Below, one piece after another: positions 19,381 to 28,944 of a stretch of DNA of 64,000 nucleotides (positions are counted from its first letter, which is position 1; each line of letters starts with the position of its first letter). The stretch spans positions 1-64,000 of the forward strand of contig SIBR01000013.1 in the NCBI GenBank assembly GCA_009695065.1, read 5' to 3'. This DNA is from Opitutus sp. (GTDB lineage: Bacteria; Verrucomicrobiota; Verrucomicrobiae; Opitutales; Opitutaceae). The position numbers were made by a program, and so were the translations under genes. The notes under the pieces are model-generated. The model had not been told where the DNA came from, ran no database searches, and saw only the letters and a list, made by a program, of their open reading frames with translations.

Positions 19381-19793
19381 TTCAACTCTTCCTTGCGCTG
19401 CTGCTGTTATCCGGCCTGGCGCCACACGCCGGTTTCGCGGCGGCCGGCGGCCCCACCTCGGTTCGCGCCATTCTCTTCGTCGCGTCGAACCAGCGCGGCA
19501 CGCCCGATCCAAAACTGCGCTCCTACGAACCCGTGCTGCGGAGCAACCTGCGCTTCGAAAGCTACCGCTACATGGGCGAAGGGGCGGCCACCGTTGCGCC
19601 GGGCGCCACCGCGACGCTGACCCTGCCGGGCGGAAACCGGGTCGAGCTCGAGCGAGATAAATCAAGCGGACCGGTAAAGGTCCATCGCGGAGGGGCGATC
19701 GTATCGATTTCTCCGGGAAAACCGGTGGTCCTGATGGGGGGGCCCTCGGGCAACAAAGGTGATGTTTTTGGTATCATTGTGCTGGCCAACTGA
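19371..19793 (+). CDS. Small secreted protein in the ECF sigma operon
   Basis: 140 residues with signal peptide MRIIQLFLALLLLSGLAPHA. The mature part is a beta-rich sequence with phrases such as RAILFVASNQRGTPDPKLRS, SNLRFESYRYMGEGAATVAP and a C-terminal GKPVVLMGGPSGNKGDVFGI. No family is recognised. The start overlaps the sigma gene by ten bases, so the two are translationally coupled; it may be an envelope-stress effector or sensor (inference). Confidence 0.7.
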   Translation: MRIIQLFLALLLLSGLAPHAGFAAAGGPTSVRAILFVASNQRGTPDPKLRSYEPVLRSNLRFESYRYMGEGAATVAPGATATLTLPGGNRVELERDKSSGPVKVHRGGAIVSISPGKPVVLMGGPSGNKGDVFGIIVLAN

Positions 19794-19890
19794 TCGAGCG
19801 AGCCGGGCTTCGGCGGTCTGGGGAGGAAGAAAATGAATAAACCCGCCGGGAGCAGCGTCTCATGGGCAAACCCAACCAAGGGAAAACATC

Positions 19891-20274
19891 ATGAAACCAA
19901 TCACATTTGTCCTTGTTTCTGTTCTCGCTGGTTTAGGTGTGGTCGCCGCCCGTGCGGATCAAAACCGGGCTGGTGCCAGCGTGGAGTTTCGCATTGGCCC
20001 GAACTACGTCGCTTCCAGCTACGCCGTGCCGGTTCCCGTCTATTGCCCGGCACCCGCGCGCTCGTTTGTGCCCGCTCGGGGCCACTGGGACGAAGTGATT
20101 GTCAAGACCTGGATGCCGGAACGCTGGGTAACCGGTCGCGATCGGTGGGGTCGGACTTATCGAGTCATGGCAAAGGGGTATTTCGTCTATCGTACGGAGC
20201 GCGTGTGGATTGATGGCAGTCGCGGAGGAGTCTACGGCTACAGTGGTGGGTGGCACGACGACCGAAACGGTTAG
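19891..20274 (+). CDS. Small secreted Trp/Tyr-rich protein
   Basis: 127 residues with signal peptide MKPITFVLVSVLAGLGVVAA. The mature part has regularly spaced aromatic residues (GHWDEVIVKTWMPERWVTGR, DRWGRTYRVMAKGYFVYRTE, YGYSGGWHDD), a style common in exported proteins of this phylum. Function unknown. AAGGGAAAACATC precedes the ATG, one of the few plausible ribosome sites in the region. It lies between the sigma factor and the anti-sigma gene, 14 bases upstream of the latter. Confidence 0.7.
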   Translation: MKPITFVLVSVLAGLGVVAARADQNRAGASVEFRIGPNYVASSYAVPVPVYCPAPARSFVPARGHWDEVIVKTWMPERWVTGRDRWGRTYRVMAKGYFVYRTERVWIDGSRGGVYGYSGGWHDDRNG

Positions 20275-20288
20275 GAGATTTGCATCTC

Positions 20289-20777
20289 ATGAACTGCCAC
20301 AAGGCCAGGCACGACATTTTCGCCGAACGAGACGGCCTGCTGGGCACTGCCGAGCGGGGTGCCCTCGCGGAGCATTTGGAACAGTGTCCAGCGTGCCGCA
20401 CGATGCGGAACGACTTCACGGCAACCATCGAGGCCTGGCGCGCGTCGCCCGAACGGGTCACGCTACCCGATGCCAACCTTGAGTGGCAAAAGGTGCGTCG
20501 CGAGATTCAACACGGCACCCGCTCGAACGGCTCCTCGTGGCGGTCTCCCGTAACTTGGTTTGCCCTGCCGCTGGCTGCGGCCGCGGCGCTGGCCGTCGTG
20601 CTTTTTGTGACTTCACCGTTCTCGCCTGAAACGGGCGACCGGGTTTCTTCAGTCGCCGCAACAGCCGGCGCGAGCGACGGTTCGGCGGCGGCGGAGCCCG
20701 CCTCCACCGTGGTATTCGTCGATGACAAAACCGGCTGGGTTTTCGTCTGGGCGGACGACAGCCCGAAGCATATCTGA
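20289..20777 (+). CDS. Zinc-binding anti-sigma factor
   Basis: 162 residues. The N-terminal zinc-binding anti-sigma motif reads NCHKARHDIF...LAEHLEQCPACR (the HxxxCxxC core), followed by a single membrane helix (TWFALPLAAAAALAVVLFVT) and a periplasmic tail ending in VFVDDKTGWVFVWADDSPKH. It probably holds the co-transcribed ECF sigma factor inactive at the inner membrane. The tail domain, with its Trp-containing strands, is not a family I recognise and may be the signal-sensing part. Confidence 0.8.
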   Translation: MNCHKARHDIFAERDGLLGTAERGALAEHLEQCPACRTMRNDFTATIEAWRASPERVTLPDANLEWQKVRREIQHGTRSNGSSWRSPVTWFALPLAAAAALAVVLFVTSPFSPETGDRVSSVAATAGASDGSAAAEPASTVVFVDDKTGWVFVWADDSPKHI

Positions 20778-20818
20778 TCCATCGGGCGCGCGTGAACCCG
20801 AGGCATCCCCCCGCCGGA

Positions 20819-22210
20819 TCACTTGAGCTTAACGCGCAGCACGGCCGTCTCGCCACCCCGGGCGACCAACAGAACGAATTCCGGACGGGAAGTGTCTCGT
20901 TCGATTTCCGCCAGCTTTTCCGCCGTCGCCGCGAAGGTCTTCACCTCAACGCCATCGATTTCCTTGATCCAATCCTCCTGACGCAGGCCGGCGATGGCGG
21001 ACGGACTGCTGGGCTTCACGAAATGCACCACGACGCCGGCCGACTCGGTCGCGCGAACCCGACGCTCGATCGCGTCACCGTAGACAAACTCCCGAGCGGT
21101 AAAGCCGAAGCGGTCGAAATATTTCCGGTCGGCTTCGCGCATCAACTTCGGCTCCTCCCCGAGAACCGCTTTCAATTCCATCCGTTCGCTGCCCCGCAAG
21201 ACTCCGATCGCCAGCGTGGCTCCGGGCGTACGTCGATCGATTTCCCGCTCGATATAAGACACCACCACCCGCTCGGGTTTTAATTGGGGGAGCGGCTTCC
21301 CATCGAGGGCCAGGATGATGTCACGATTCTTGAGGCCCGCTTTCTCGGCCGGACTGCCCTCAAGCACTTCACTCACCACGGCGCCCGACTGGTCGCCAAG
21401 GTTAAAGAACTTAGCAACTTCGCGATCCATTGGCTCGAGCCCGTAGGCCCCCAACCACGCCAGCGGCCGACCCGAGGGATTTTTTGGCACTCGGTCGAGG
21501 TTCGGCAGGACATCGCTCGCCAGGAGGAACGCGCTGCTCTCCTCCACATTTACTAGGAGCACCGGTGCGCCACGGTTGTTACGCGAAAATTGGACGTAGC
21601 TCTGGCCGAATGAACTCAGCGCGATGCCAACCAACGCCCCTTCCCGATCGAAAACGGGCAGCCCGGGAGCAGAGACCTCCTGTTGGGCAATTCCAGTACG
21701 CTGCGGGAGCGCTTGGATCAAGGCGAGATGGCTCTGCATGATATAGGGGGCGAAATCCTCGTCCTTGTTGCGCAACCCGATCCCCCAGATAAAATCCGCC
21801 AGAGCCGGTGCGCGACGGGAGTCTTGCGCGGCAAAAGCCGTGACGGGCGTGAGTCTTCCGCGGATTTTTTCGGCCACGCGCACAAAGTGCCAGCCGGTGT
21901 ATGCGTCCTGCCCCAAATATTCGCCCGGCGTGCTCGCCACCTCGCTCGGCAGGTAAATCTTGAAATCCTTGAGCTGCCACATCGCCGCTCTCGGATCGAC
22001 GGAATTTAAGGGAAGAATGATTGTACCGGCGCCGTCGATCACCGTACCCATGGAGACCGTGGGACGTCGCTCGATCTCCGTCTCAGTAATGTACTCCACC
22101 GCCACGACGCATTTCACCCGCTCGGCCCAGAGCGCGGGCAATTCGGCGGCCGCCCGGAGTCCGGGAGAACAAAGTGCGGCAACCCAAATCGACAGGAGAC
22201 GAAATTTCAT
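20819..22210 (-). CDS. HtrA-like PDZ protein with a degenerate protease domain
   Basis: 463 residues: signal peptide, a trypsin-like domain (about 30-240) and two PDZ domains (about 255-345 and 375-460; SGAVVSEVLEGSPAEKAGLK and SSPSAIAGLRQEDWIKEIDG). The catalytic positions are lost: the His strand reads IILPLNSVD instead of a TNxHV type, and the Ser loop reads SAPGLPVFD instead of GNSGGP. It is therefore probably a binding or adaptor partner, not a protease. Its ATG overlaps the stop of the upstream active HtrA gene (ATGA), which predicts co-translation in fixed ratio. Confidence 0.8.
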   Translation of the reverse strand: MKFRLLSIWVAALCSPGLRAAAELPALWAERVKCVVAVEYITETEIERRPTVSMGTVIDGAGTIILPLNSVDPRAAMWQLKDFKIYLPSEVASTPGEYLGQDAYTGWHFVRVAEKIRGRLTPVTAFAAQDSRRAPALADFIWGIGLRNKDEDFAPYIMQSHLALIQALPQRTGIAQQEVSAPGLPVFDREGALVGIALSSFGQSYVQFSRNNRGAPVLLVNVEESSAFLLASDVLPNLDRVPKNPSGRPLAWLGAYGLEPMDREVAKFFNLGDQSGAVVSEVLEGSPAEKAGLKNRDIILALDGKPLPQLKPERVVVSYIEREIDRRTPGATLAIGVLRGSERMELKAVLGEEPKLMREADRKYFDRFGFTAREFVYGDAIERRVRATESAGVVVHFVKPSSPSAIAGLRQEDWIKEIDGVEVKTFAATAEKLAEIERDTSRPEFVLLVARGGETAVLRVKLK

Positions 22211-23562
22211 GGTTTGATAATATACAACGAAACACGCCGGTTGCGCTGGGCCTCAAACAAAGTGGGCCCGGGCTTCGACTCGTAAGCGGCATGGGCGGCT
22301 TTCATGACCTCCAGCGAAGCGACCGGTTGCTGGTTTATTTTCACGATGAGGTCTCCACGCGATAATCCGGCTATATCCGCGGGGAACCCCGGCTGTACCC
22401 CGATGACGACGACACCCGTGGCGTCGTCGAGTTGGTTTTCCCGGGCGTAGGCCCGGGAGACCTTGCGCACGCCGAGACCCCATTTATCGAGCGCCCACTC
22501 TTCGCCGACCCGGCTTTCGAGTTTTTCCGTCGCCACGTTGTGGTCCCGGGTCTCCGCACCCCGCTTGACCGTGAGCTTGAGCGATCCGCCTACCGGACGA
22601 CTGGCAATCTGATCTTGAATCGCCGGAAGCTGTTCCGGAAACCGTCCGTCGATCTTCGCGCCGTCGAGTGCGAGCAGAATATCGCCCCCGCGCAGTCCGG
22701 CCTTCGCCGCCGGTGAACCCGGATCGACGCTGTTGATCAGCATGCCCGTGTTGAGCGCGAGGGAGTAAAAATTTTCGAGATCCTGCAGCGCACCCGGGAC
22801 GATGCCGATATAGCTGCGCGTGATTATTCCGTCCCGCACCAGGCCGGCCACCACTCGTTTGGCCGTCGCCGCCGGAATGGCAAACCCCAGGTTGTTCGCT
22901 CCGAGATAGCCCCGGGAACTGATCCCGACGATCTTGCCGTCCTCATCCACGAGCGGCCCGCCGGAGTTACCCGGATTGATCGCAGCATCGGTCTGGAGCC
23001 AGGTGTTAAACATGCCGGTTTCGTAGCCGTTGATCCCGCGCGTGTCCTCAAGGTACTGGCTCGTGTTCGAAATGATTCCGCGCGTGACGGTGCGGGTGAG
23101 CCCGTGGGGTGTCCCCACGGCAAAAACGACCTCACCCGGGAAAAGTTTCTCCTTGTCGCCGATAAAATCGGCATGCGCGAGTGTCCAGCCGCGGCGTTTC
23201 ACTTCCGCCATGTCGACGCGCAGGACCGCAAGATCCGTCCAGTGGTCCCAGCCCACGAGTTTGGCGCTGACCCGCTCAAGATTGGACAACGTGATGTTGA
23301 GTTCGACCGCCCGGGGGCTCGCCACGTGGGCGTTGGTCAGCACGATCCCGTCGGCGGTAACAATGACGCCGGACCCGATGCTGGCGGTGAACCGTCGCGC
23401 GCCGGCTTCAAATGCGATTTCGCGCACATCGATGCGTACCACCGCCTCCAGCAACTGGTTAAAGCCCCGCGACGTCGTGCCCCGCCCCGCCAGCGCCGGC
23501 GAGAAAAACACGACGATCAGTGCGCCGAGAGCGAAGATTGACCGGGGTGGGAAAGGTTTCAC
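22207..23562 (-). CDS. HtrA/DegP-family periplasmic serine protease
   Basis: About 451 residues with a signal peptide ([18 protein letters not shown] from GTG 23562; GTG 23577 is an alternative). The protease domain has the triad His79 (VLTNAHV), Asp110 (WTDLAVL) and Ser200 (NPGNSGGP), followed by two PDZ domains ([40 protein letters not shown]). It degrades or chaperones misfolded envelope proteins. It is coupled to the dead paralogue downstream. The gap to the divergent leuS start is only about 18 bases. Confidence 0.88.
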   Translation of the reverse strand: MKPFPPRSIFALGALIVVFFSPALAGRGTTSRGFNQLLEAVVRIDVREIAFEAGARRFTASIGSGVIVTADGIVLTNAHVASPRAVELNITLSNLERVSAKLVGWDHWTDLAVLRVDMAEVKRRGWTLAHADFIGDKEKLFPGEVVFAVGTPHGLTRTVTRGIISNTSQYLEDTRGINGYETGMFNTWLQTDAAINPGNSGGPLVDEDGKIVGISSRGYLGANNLGFAIPAATAKRVVAGLVRDGIITRSYIGIVPGALQDLENFYSLALNTGMLINSVDPGSPAAKAGLRGGDILLALDGAKIDGRFPEQLPAIQDQIASRPVGGSLKLTVKRGAETRDHNVATEKLESRVGEEWALDKWGLGVRKVSRAYARENQLDDATGVVVIGVQPGFPADIAGLSRGDLIVKINQQPVASLEVMKAAHAAYESKPGPTLFEAQRNRRVSLYIIKP

Positions 23563-23580
23563 AGTGGCGGGTTTCACACG

Positions 23581-26154
23581 ATGGCTACCAAGAGCACAGA
23601 CTACAACTTCCATGACATCGAGCCGCACTGGCAACATTTCTGGGAGGAAAATCGCTCGTTTCGCGCCGAAAATGACTCGTCGAAACCGAAATACTACGTG
23701 CTCGACATGTTTCCCTACCCCTCGGGTTCGGGCCTGCACATTGGCCATCCCGAGGGCTACACCGCCACGGATATTCTGGCCCGGTACAAAAGGGCCCGCG
23801 GATTCAACGTGCTGCATCCGATCGGCTGGGATGCGTTTGGCCTGCCCGCGGAGCAACACGCGGTAAAAACCGGCACTCACCCCGCTTCGAACACGCAAAA
23901 CAACATCACGAATTTCAAGCGGCAGATCAAGGCGCTGGGCTTTTCTTACGACTGGGACCGTGAAATCGACACCACCGACCCGAAATATTTCCGGTGGACG
24001 CAGTGGATCTTCCTGCAGCTCTTTCAACGCGGCCTCGCCTTCGTCGACAAACGGCCGGTGTGGTGGTGCCCCGAACTGCGCACGGTCCTGGCCAACGAAG
24101 AAGTCGTGGAAGGGAAGAGTGAAGTCGGCGGGTTTCCCGTGGAACGGCGCAATCTGCGGCAATGGGTGCTGCGGATCACGGCCTACGCGGAGCGCCTGCT
24201 CGCGGACTTGAAGGAACTCGACTGGCCCGAGTCCACCAAACGCATGCAAGAGGCATGGATCGGCCGAAGCGAAGGGGCGGAAATCATCTTCAAACTGGAG
24301 CACGAGGCCCTGGGCGGACTGAAGGTGTTTACAACGCGGCCGGACACCCTGTTTGGATGCACCTACATGGTCCTCGCGCCCGAACATCCGCTCGTCGCCA
24401 CGTTGACGACTCCAGCGCAGCGCGCGGCGGTCGAGGCCTACCAGAAAAAGGCGGCCGGCAAGAGCGATCTTGAACGCACCGATCTGGCGAAGGAAAAATC
24501 GGGCGTATTCAGCGGCGCGTATGCCTTGAATCCGGTCAATGGCGCGCGGGTGCCCGTCTGGATCGCCGATTACGTGCTCACCGGTTACGGCACCGGGGCC
24601 ATCATGGCCGTGCCCGCCCACGATACGCGCGACTACGAATTTGCCCGGCAATTTTCGCTGCCGGTGATCCAGGTGATCGAACCAAACGACGGCACCGCGA
24701 CGGCCCTGCCTTTCACCGGCGACGGCAAATTGGTAAATTCCGGAACCTACACCGGAATGCCTTGGGCAACCGCGAAGCAGGAATTGACTACGGCTCTGAC
24801 TGCGGTGGGCGCGGGCAAGGCCACCGTAAACTACAAGCTGCGCGACTGGCTGTTTTCGCGCCAGCGATATTGGGGAGAGCCGTTCCCCATCGTATGGGTG
24901 GATGCCGAGGCCTACGCCAAAGCCCGGGCCGTGCGGCCCGATTCATTTCCTCCGGAGCCGGTCACATTTACCGCCGATGGAGCCACCCATTTTGCGCTGC
25001 CATTGCCGGCGCAGGCGCTGGCCTTGGAGCTGCCGAGCGTCCAGTCCTACCTGCCCAGTGGCACGGGGGAAAGCCCACTGGCCAACGAAACCGACTGGCT
25101 TGAGATTTGGTTCAATTATGCGACCGGTGCCAGCGTTCCAGCGCGCCAGCCAAAGCCGGGCGGAACGGAATGGATCCGGGGCCGCCGAGAAACCAACACG
25201 ATGCCGCAGTGGGCCGGCTCATGCTGGTACTACCTGAGATTCCTCGACCCGAAAAACGCTCACGCGATCGCCTCGCCCGAGGCTCTGCGGTATTGGGGCA
25301 GCCCCGACTTGTACGTCGGAGGCGCGGAACACGCCGTACTTCATCTGCTCTACGCGCGTTTCTGGCACAAGGTGCTCTTCGATCTCGGTGTTGTGCCGCA
25401 AAACGAGCCGTTCAAAAAATTGTTTCACCAGGGTATCATTCTCGGCGAAGACGGGGAAAAAATGTCCAAGAGCCGCGGTAACGTCGTGAGTCCCGACACG
25501 ATTATCGCATCGCACGGCACCGATACACTGCGACTCTACTTGATGTTCCTCGGGCCGCTCGAGGCGATGAAACCATGGAATCCGCGGGGCATCGAGGGGG
25601 TGCATCGTTTTCTGCAAAAGGTCTGGCGCGAATCCATCGGCGCCGACGGCCAGCCGAATTTAAAAATATCGGACGGGGCCACCGAGCCGGCTGAACTCAC
25701 CAAACTGCTTCACGAAACGATCAAGAAAGTCGGCGAAGACATCGAAACCCTCCGTTTCAACACGGCGATTTCCCAAATGATGATCTTTACGAATGCCGTT
25801 CAAAAGTCGCCGGCCGTCAGACGGCAGACGATGCTGGCATTCTTCCAGATTCTCGCCCCTTTCGCCCCGCACGTGGCCCAAGAACTGTGGAGCCGGCTGG
25901 GAGAGGTCGATACGATCACTCATGCGCCTTGGCCCTCCTATGACGCCGCCCAGCTTACGGCATCCGAAGTCAAACTTGTGTTCCAAGTGAACGGTAAACA
26001 CCGAGCTGATCAGCTGGTCCCGATCGGCCTCTCACAAGCCGCCGCCTTGGAAATCGCGATGGCAAACGTTCGGGTCGGGCCCTCTTTGGCGGGCAAGGAG
26101 GTTAAACGAGTCGTTTACGTCCCCGGGAAAATTTTAAATATTGTTGCCCAATAA
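23581..26154 (+). CDS. leuS: Leucyl-tRNA synthetase
   Basis: An 857-residue bacterial-type LeuRS, full length. It has the class I HIGH motif within [15 protein letters not shown], the editing domain with the Thr-rich [20 protein letters not shown], the tRNA-CCA region, the KMSKS loop [15 protein letters not shown], and the C-terminal anticodon-binding and C-terminal domains. It charges tRNA-Leu. It is divergent from htrA with almost no intergenic space, so promoters must overlap coding sequence. No sign of decay. Confidence 0.97.
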   Translation: MATKSTDYNFHDIEPHWQHFWEENRSFRAENDSSKPKYYVLDMFPYPSGSGLHIGHPEGYTATDILARYKRARGFNVLHPIGWDAFGLPAEQHAVKTGTHPASNTQNNITNFKRQIKALGFSYDWDREIDTTDPKYFRWTQWIFLQLFQRGLAFVDKRPVWWCPELRTVLANEEVVEGKSEVGGFPVERRNLRQWVLRITAYAERLLADLKELDWPESTKRMQEAWIGRSEGAEIIFKLEHEALGGLKVFTTRPDTLFGCTYMVLAPEHPLVATLTTPAQRAAVEAYQKKAAGKSDLERTDLAKEKSGVFSGAYALNPVNGARVPVWIADYVLTGYGTGAIMAVPAHDTRDYEFARQFSLPVIQVIEPNDGTATALPFTGDGKLVNSGTYTGMPWATAKQELTTALTAVGAGKATVNYKLRDWLFSRQRYWGEPFPIVWVDAEAYAKARAVRPDSFPPEPVTFTADGATHFALPLPAQALALELPSVQSYLPSGTGESPLANETDWLEIWFNYATGASVPARQPKPGGTEWIRGRRETNTMPQWAGSCWYYLRFLDPKNAHAIASPEALRYWGSPDLYVGGAEHAVLHLLYARFWHKVLFDLGVVPQNEPFKKLFHQGIILGEDGEKMSKSRGNVVSPDTIIASHGTDTLRLYLMFLGPLEAMKPWNPRGIEGVHRFLQKVWRESIGADGQPNLKISDGATEPAELTKLLHETIKKVGEDIETLRFNTAISQMMIFTNAVQKSPAVRRQTMLAFFQILAPFAPHVAQELWSRLGEVDTITHAPWPSYDAAQLTASEVKLVFQVNGKHRADQLVPIGLSQAAALEIAMANVRVGPSLAGKEVKRVVYVPGKILNIVAQ

Positions 26155-26226
26155 CTTAAAATTTAAAGTCCGCGCGTGCATTAACTAGGGTCTCTACCTC
26201 ATTTTAGGATAAATAAGCAAGCAACC

Positions 26227-27025
26227 ATGAAAACCCAAAAAGCCAGTGGCCGCGCAGGGATGATGCATTTCGCCCTCGGGTTGGTGATGTTCAGATTTCC
26301 CGCCAAGACTTTCATGCCCTGATCGCCCTCACCTTGGCGGGTTGTGTGGTTGTCACGCCGGCACGGGCACTCGTATCGCTGAACGAAGGCCGTGATCGCA
26401 TTTAGGTGAGCGGCTCGTTCGGCGTGACGCATGACTCAAACGTTTTTGCCGCGAGCAACGGGGCCGGAGATTTTATCTACAGTTCAGAGGTGAACGCAGA
26501 GCACTCCCGACGCGCCGGTTGGATCGGTCTGAATGCGAACGTGGCGATTCCCGCGGGCCATTTCGGAGTGATTCGCGGACAGGATTTCAACGACTCGTCG
26601 ATCGGCGTGGAACTGACCAAGCAAACCGGCCGGACGACGGGCTCCCTTACCCTGCATGCGGCCCGGGAAAGCCGGGCTGATGCCGCGGTGAACACTCGCG
26701 TTTTCTCGTGGAACTACTCGGCGGGGTTGAACACGAAATACCACATCGCAGGCAACTACGACCTCGCCGGCCAGTTTGGCTTTTCGCTGCACAAATATGC
26801 CGACGAAACCGTTTTTTCGAATCTCGCCAGCTACAGCGCAGGCTTAGATCTGTTCCACGTGTTGTCGACGGAACGGCATGTCATCCTCGGCTACCGCTAC
26901 CGCCTCAGCGAAACATCGCGGGACACCAACTCGGCCGACCACGCCTTCACTGGTGGCGTGCACGGCAAGGTGCTCCGGGGCATAAGTGGAACGCTCCGCG
27001 CCGGTTATCAGTTCCGGGTATCTGG
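26227..27025 (+). pseudogene. Exopolysaccharide-type outer-membrane beta-barrel gene: frameshift, amber codon and lost 3' end
   Basis: ATG at 26227 opens MKTQKASGRAGMMHFALG but ends at 26328. One frame over, HALIALTLAGCVVVTPARAL provides the rest of a signal peptide, then SLNEGRDRI, an in-frame TAG at 26403-26405, and VSGSFGVTHDSNVFAASNGA starting a beta-barrel with alternating strands (YHIAGNYDLAGQFGFSLHKY; RHVILGYRYRLSETSRDTNS; GTLRAGYQFRVS). The barrel is typical of exopolysaccharide-export loci. After about 27015 the sequence joins a polysaccharide co-polymerase fragment, so the barrel end is missing. At least three lesions make it non-functional. Confidence 0.65.
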
Positions 27026-27393
27026 TCCAGCGGGAAAAGCGCTTGCGGCAAGAATCTGACGACAAGGAGAAAGCTCTGCAGGCATACCTGAAGGGAAAAA
27101 ATCTGCTCTCGCTGGATGGCCCCAAAGATTTGATGACCAGCGCCCTGATGAAAGCAGGAGCGCTGCGCGGCGATTCGCTGCTGATCGCCGAGCGCATCGA
27201 CGAAGTCGTCTACGTGTGCCGTTTCAATCGCGCCTACCGGAAGCACATCCGCCTCTTCATGCGCACCCTGCGCAACGGCAAAAACGAGGTTCTCGGCATC
27301 GTGCTCAACGGACTATCGCCGCGCCGGATCGAGTGCTATTCGAATTATCGCTACTATCGGAGCTACAAGAAATATTACGACGCGCAAACCTGA
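27016..27393 (+). pseudogene. Wzz/BY-kinase (polysaccharide co-polymerase) remnant with internal deletion
   Basis: The reading frame here encodes a piece of a chain-length-determinant coiled coil (REKRLRQESDDKEKALQAYL...NLLSLDGPKDLM), then, in frame, the C-terminus of a bacterial tyrosine kinase domain: DSLLIAERIDEVVYVCRFNR, LGIVLNGLSPRR and a Tyr-rich tail YSNYRYYRSYKKYYDAQT, the cluster normally autophosphorylated. The Walker A, A' and B motifs and the membrane helices are gone. With the preceding barrel fragment it shows an exopolysaccharide locus collapsed to about 1.2 kb. Confidence 0.7.
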
Positions 27394-27510
27394 CCTGGTT
27401 TTCGGGCGCCGGGCCCGCGCCCCGAACCCGATTTCGTGGCTCCGACCTAGCGCGATGTGACGGGTGCTTTCCTCCTTCATTCTCTCGGCCGTCTTCTCCA
27501 TAGTCAGCCC

Positions 27511-28359
27511 GTGTCTGCGCCTTCCGCCTTCCTGCCAGCGAATTTCAACCCACACCGCCCACTTGTCCTGATTGCCGGACAGGGAATTTATCCGCAACTC
27601 GTGGCCCAAGCCGCACGGGCCGCCGCGATTCCGGTCAAACTGGTGGCATTCGAAGGTGAGACGCGGCCGGAACTGATCGCCTCGTTCACCCCACCCGATC
27701 GCCGCCTGCTGCAAGTGGGCCAGCTCGGCGCGATGCTCAAAGCCCTGCGTGATTTCGACGCCGGTTATGCCCTGATGGCGGGGCAGATCACGCCACGACG
27801 ACTCTTTAAAGGCCTTCATCCCGATTTTAAGGCGGCGAAAATTTTGTTCTCCCTCAAGCGCCGCAATGCCGAAACGATCTTCGGCGCGATCGCGAAGGAA
27901 ATCGAAGCGCTCGACGTCAACCTGCTCGATGCCCGCGCCTTTTTGGACGACCAGCTTGCGACCAGCGGCTGCATGACGGCGCGCAAATTTCCCATCGAGC
28001 GCGAATACGTCGATCACGGGATCCAGATTGCCCGCGAATGTGCGCGGCTCGATATCGGCCAGGGCTGCGTGGTCCGCCAGGGCACGGTGCTCGCAGTTGA
28101 GGCTTTCGAAGGCACTGACGAAATGCTGCGGCGCGCCGGAGCGTTCAAGACCGATGGAGCCCTGTTCGTGAAGAACGTCAAAGCGCGGCAGGACTGGCGT
28201 TTCGATGTGCCCTGTTTCGGGCAACGCACGCTCGAAACCATGAGAGACGCCGGAGTCGCGTCCGCCGCGCTTGAAACCGGAAAAGTCATCATCCTCGAAA
28301 AGCCCGCCGTGCTCGCGCAGGCCCGTGCTTGGGGTCTCAACCTCCTCGGTTTTGATTAG
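27511..28359 (+). CDS. lpxI: UDP-2,3-diacylglucosamine pyrophosphatase LpxI
   Basis: 282 residues from GTG 27511. The N-terminal domain has PLVLIAGQGIYPQLVAQAAR, LKALRDFDAGYALMAGQITP; the C-terminal catalytic domain has DIGQGCVVRQGTVLAVEAFE, GTDEMLRR, GALFVKNVKARQDWRFDVPC and GQRTLETM, all typical of LpxI. It hydrolyses UDP-2,3-diacylglucosamine to lipid X, replacing LpxH, so the organism makes lipid A. It is the first gene of a rightward run with the nuclease and dus genes. Confidence 0.9.
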   Translation: MSAPSAFLPANFNPHRPLVLIAGQGIYPQLVAQAARAAAIPVKLVAFEGETRPELIASFTPPDRRLLQVGQLGAMLKALRDFDAGYALMAGQITPRRLFKGLHPDFKAAKILFSLKRRNAETIFGAIAKEIEALDVNLLDARAFLDDQLATSGCMTARKFPIEREYVDHGIQIARECARLDIGQGCVVRQGTVLAVEAFEGTDEMLRRAGAFKTDGALFVKNVKARQDWRFDVPCFGQRTLETMRDAGVASAALETGKVIILEKPAVLAQARAWGLNLLGFD

Positions 28360-28469
28360 TTGAATTCAGTCCCGGCGTGGTGTTCGGACGGCAATCCAAG
28401 GTATCGCAGAACGTCGCCGCCCGTTCCTCAGCTTGCACTTTTTCCCGCGGCCTCGCACTGTTTCGCGCC

Positions 28470-28943
28470 ATGCAAAACGACGTCGCCGTCGCCACCATCA
28501 AAGGGGTGATGCCCACCACCACCGGGTGCGCCGTGTTTATCGGCAACGAGGAGAAGACGTTCGTGATCTACGTCGACAATTCGGTGGGCACGGCGATTCA
28601 AATGACCCTTAGCGGGTTGAAAAAAGAGCGGCCACTGACTCACGACCTGATTGGCAGCCTCCTCCTCGGCCTTGGGGCGCAACTCGACCACGTCGTCATC
28701 AATGACACGCGGGACGGCACTTTCTTTGCCCGGATTCTACTCCGCATGGAAAATGAACTGGGGAAGAAAATTGTCGAACTCGATGCCCGTCCCAGTGACT
28801 CGATCGTCCTCGCGTTGCAGCAAAAGTGCCCCATCTACGTGGCTCGGCCGGTTTTTGACGGAGTGGAAGACATGACGGAAATGCTCGAACGCGTGCTCAA
28901 ACATCAGGCGGAAGAGGGTGAATCCGAGGGTGAAGCCAGCTGA
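28470..28943 (+). CDS. Bifunctional nuclease family (DUF151) protein
   Basis: 157 residues of the BFN/DUF151 family: N-terminal MPTTTGCAVFIGNEEKTFVI, central LTHDLIGSLLLGLGAQLDHV, VVINDTRDGTFFARI, and the conserved IVELDARPSDSIVLALQQKC. Family members show nuclease activity in vitro; the bacterial role is unclear. The acidic tail HQAEEGESEGEAS is extra. The dus start is one base after its stop codon, so the two are coupled. Confidence 0.87.
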   Translation: MQNDVAVATIKGVMPTTTGCAVFIGNEEKTFVIYVDNSVGTAIQMTLSGLKKERPLTHDLIGSLLLGLGAQLDHVVINDTRDGTFFARILLRMENELGKKIVELDARPSDSIVLALQQKCPIYVARPVFDGVEDMTEMLERVLKHQAEEGESEGEAS

Positions 28944-28944
28944 G

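Noticed and set aside
22207..24651. Long minus-strand frame extending the HtrA gene backwards by about 360 codons
   Set aside because: The extra part is antisense to the start of leuS, has no homology and no signal; the HtrA signal peptide begins at a GTG near 23562.
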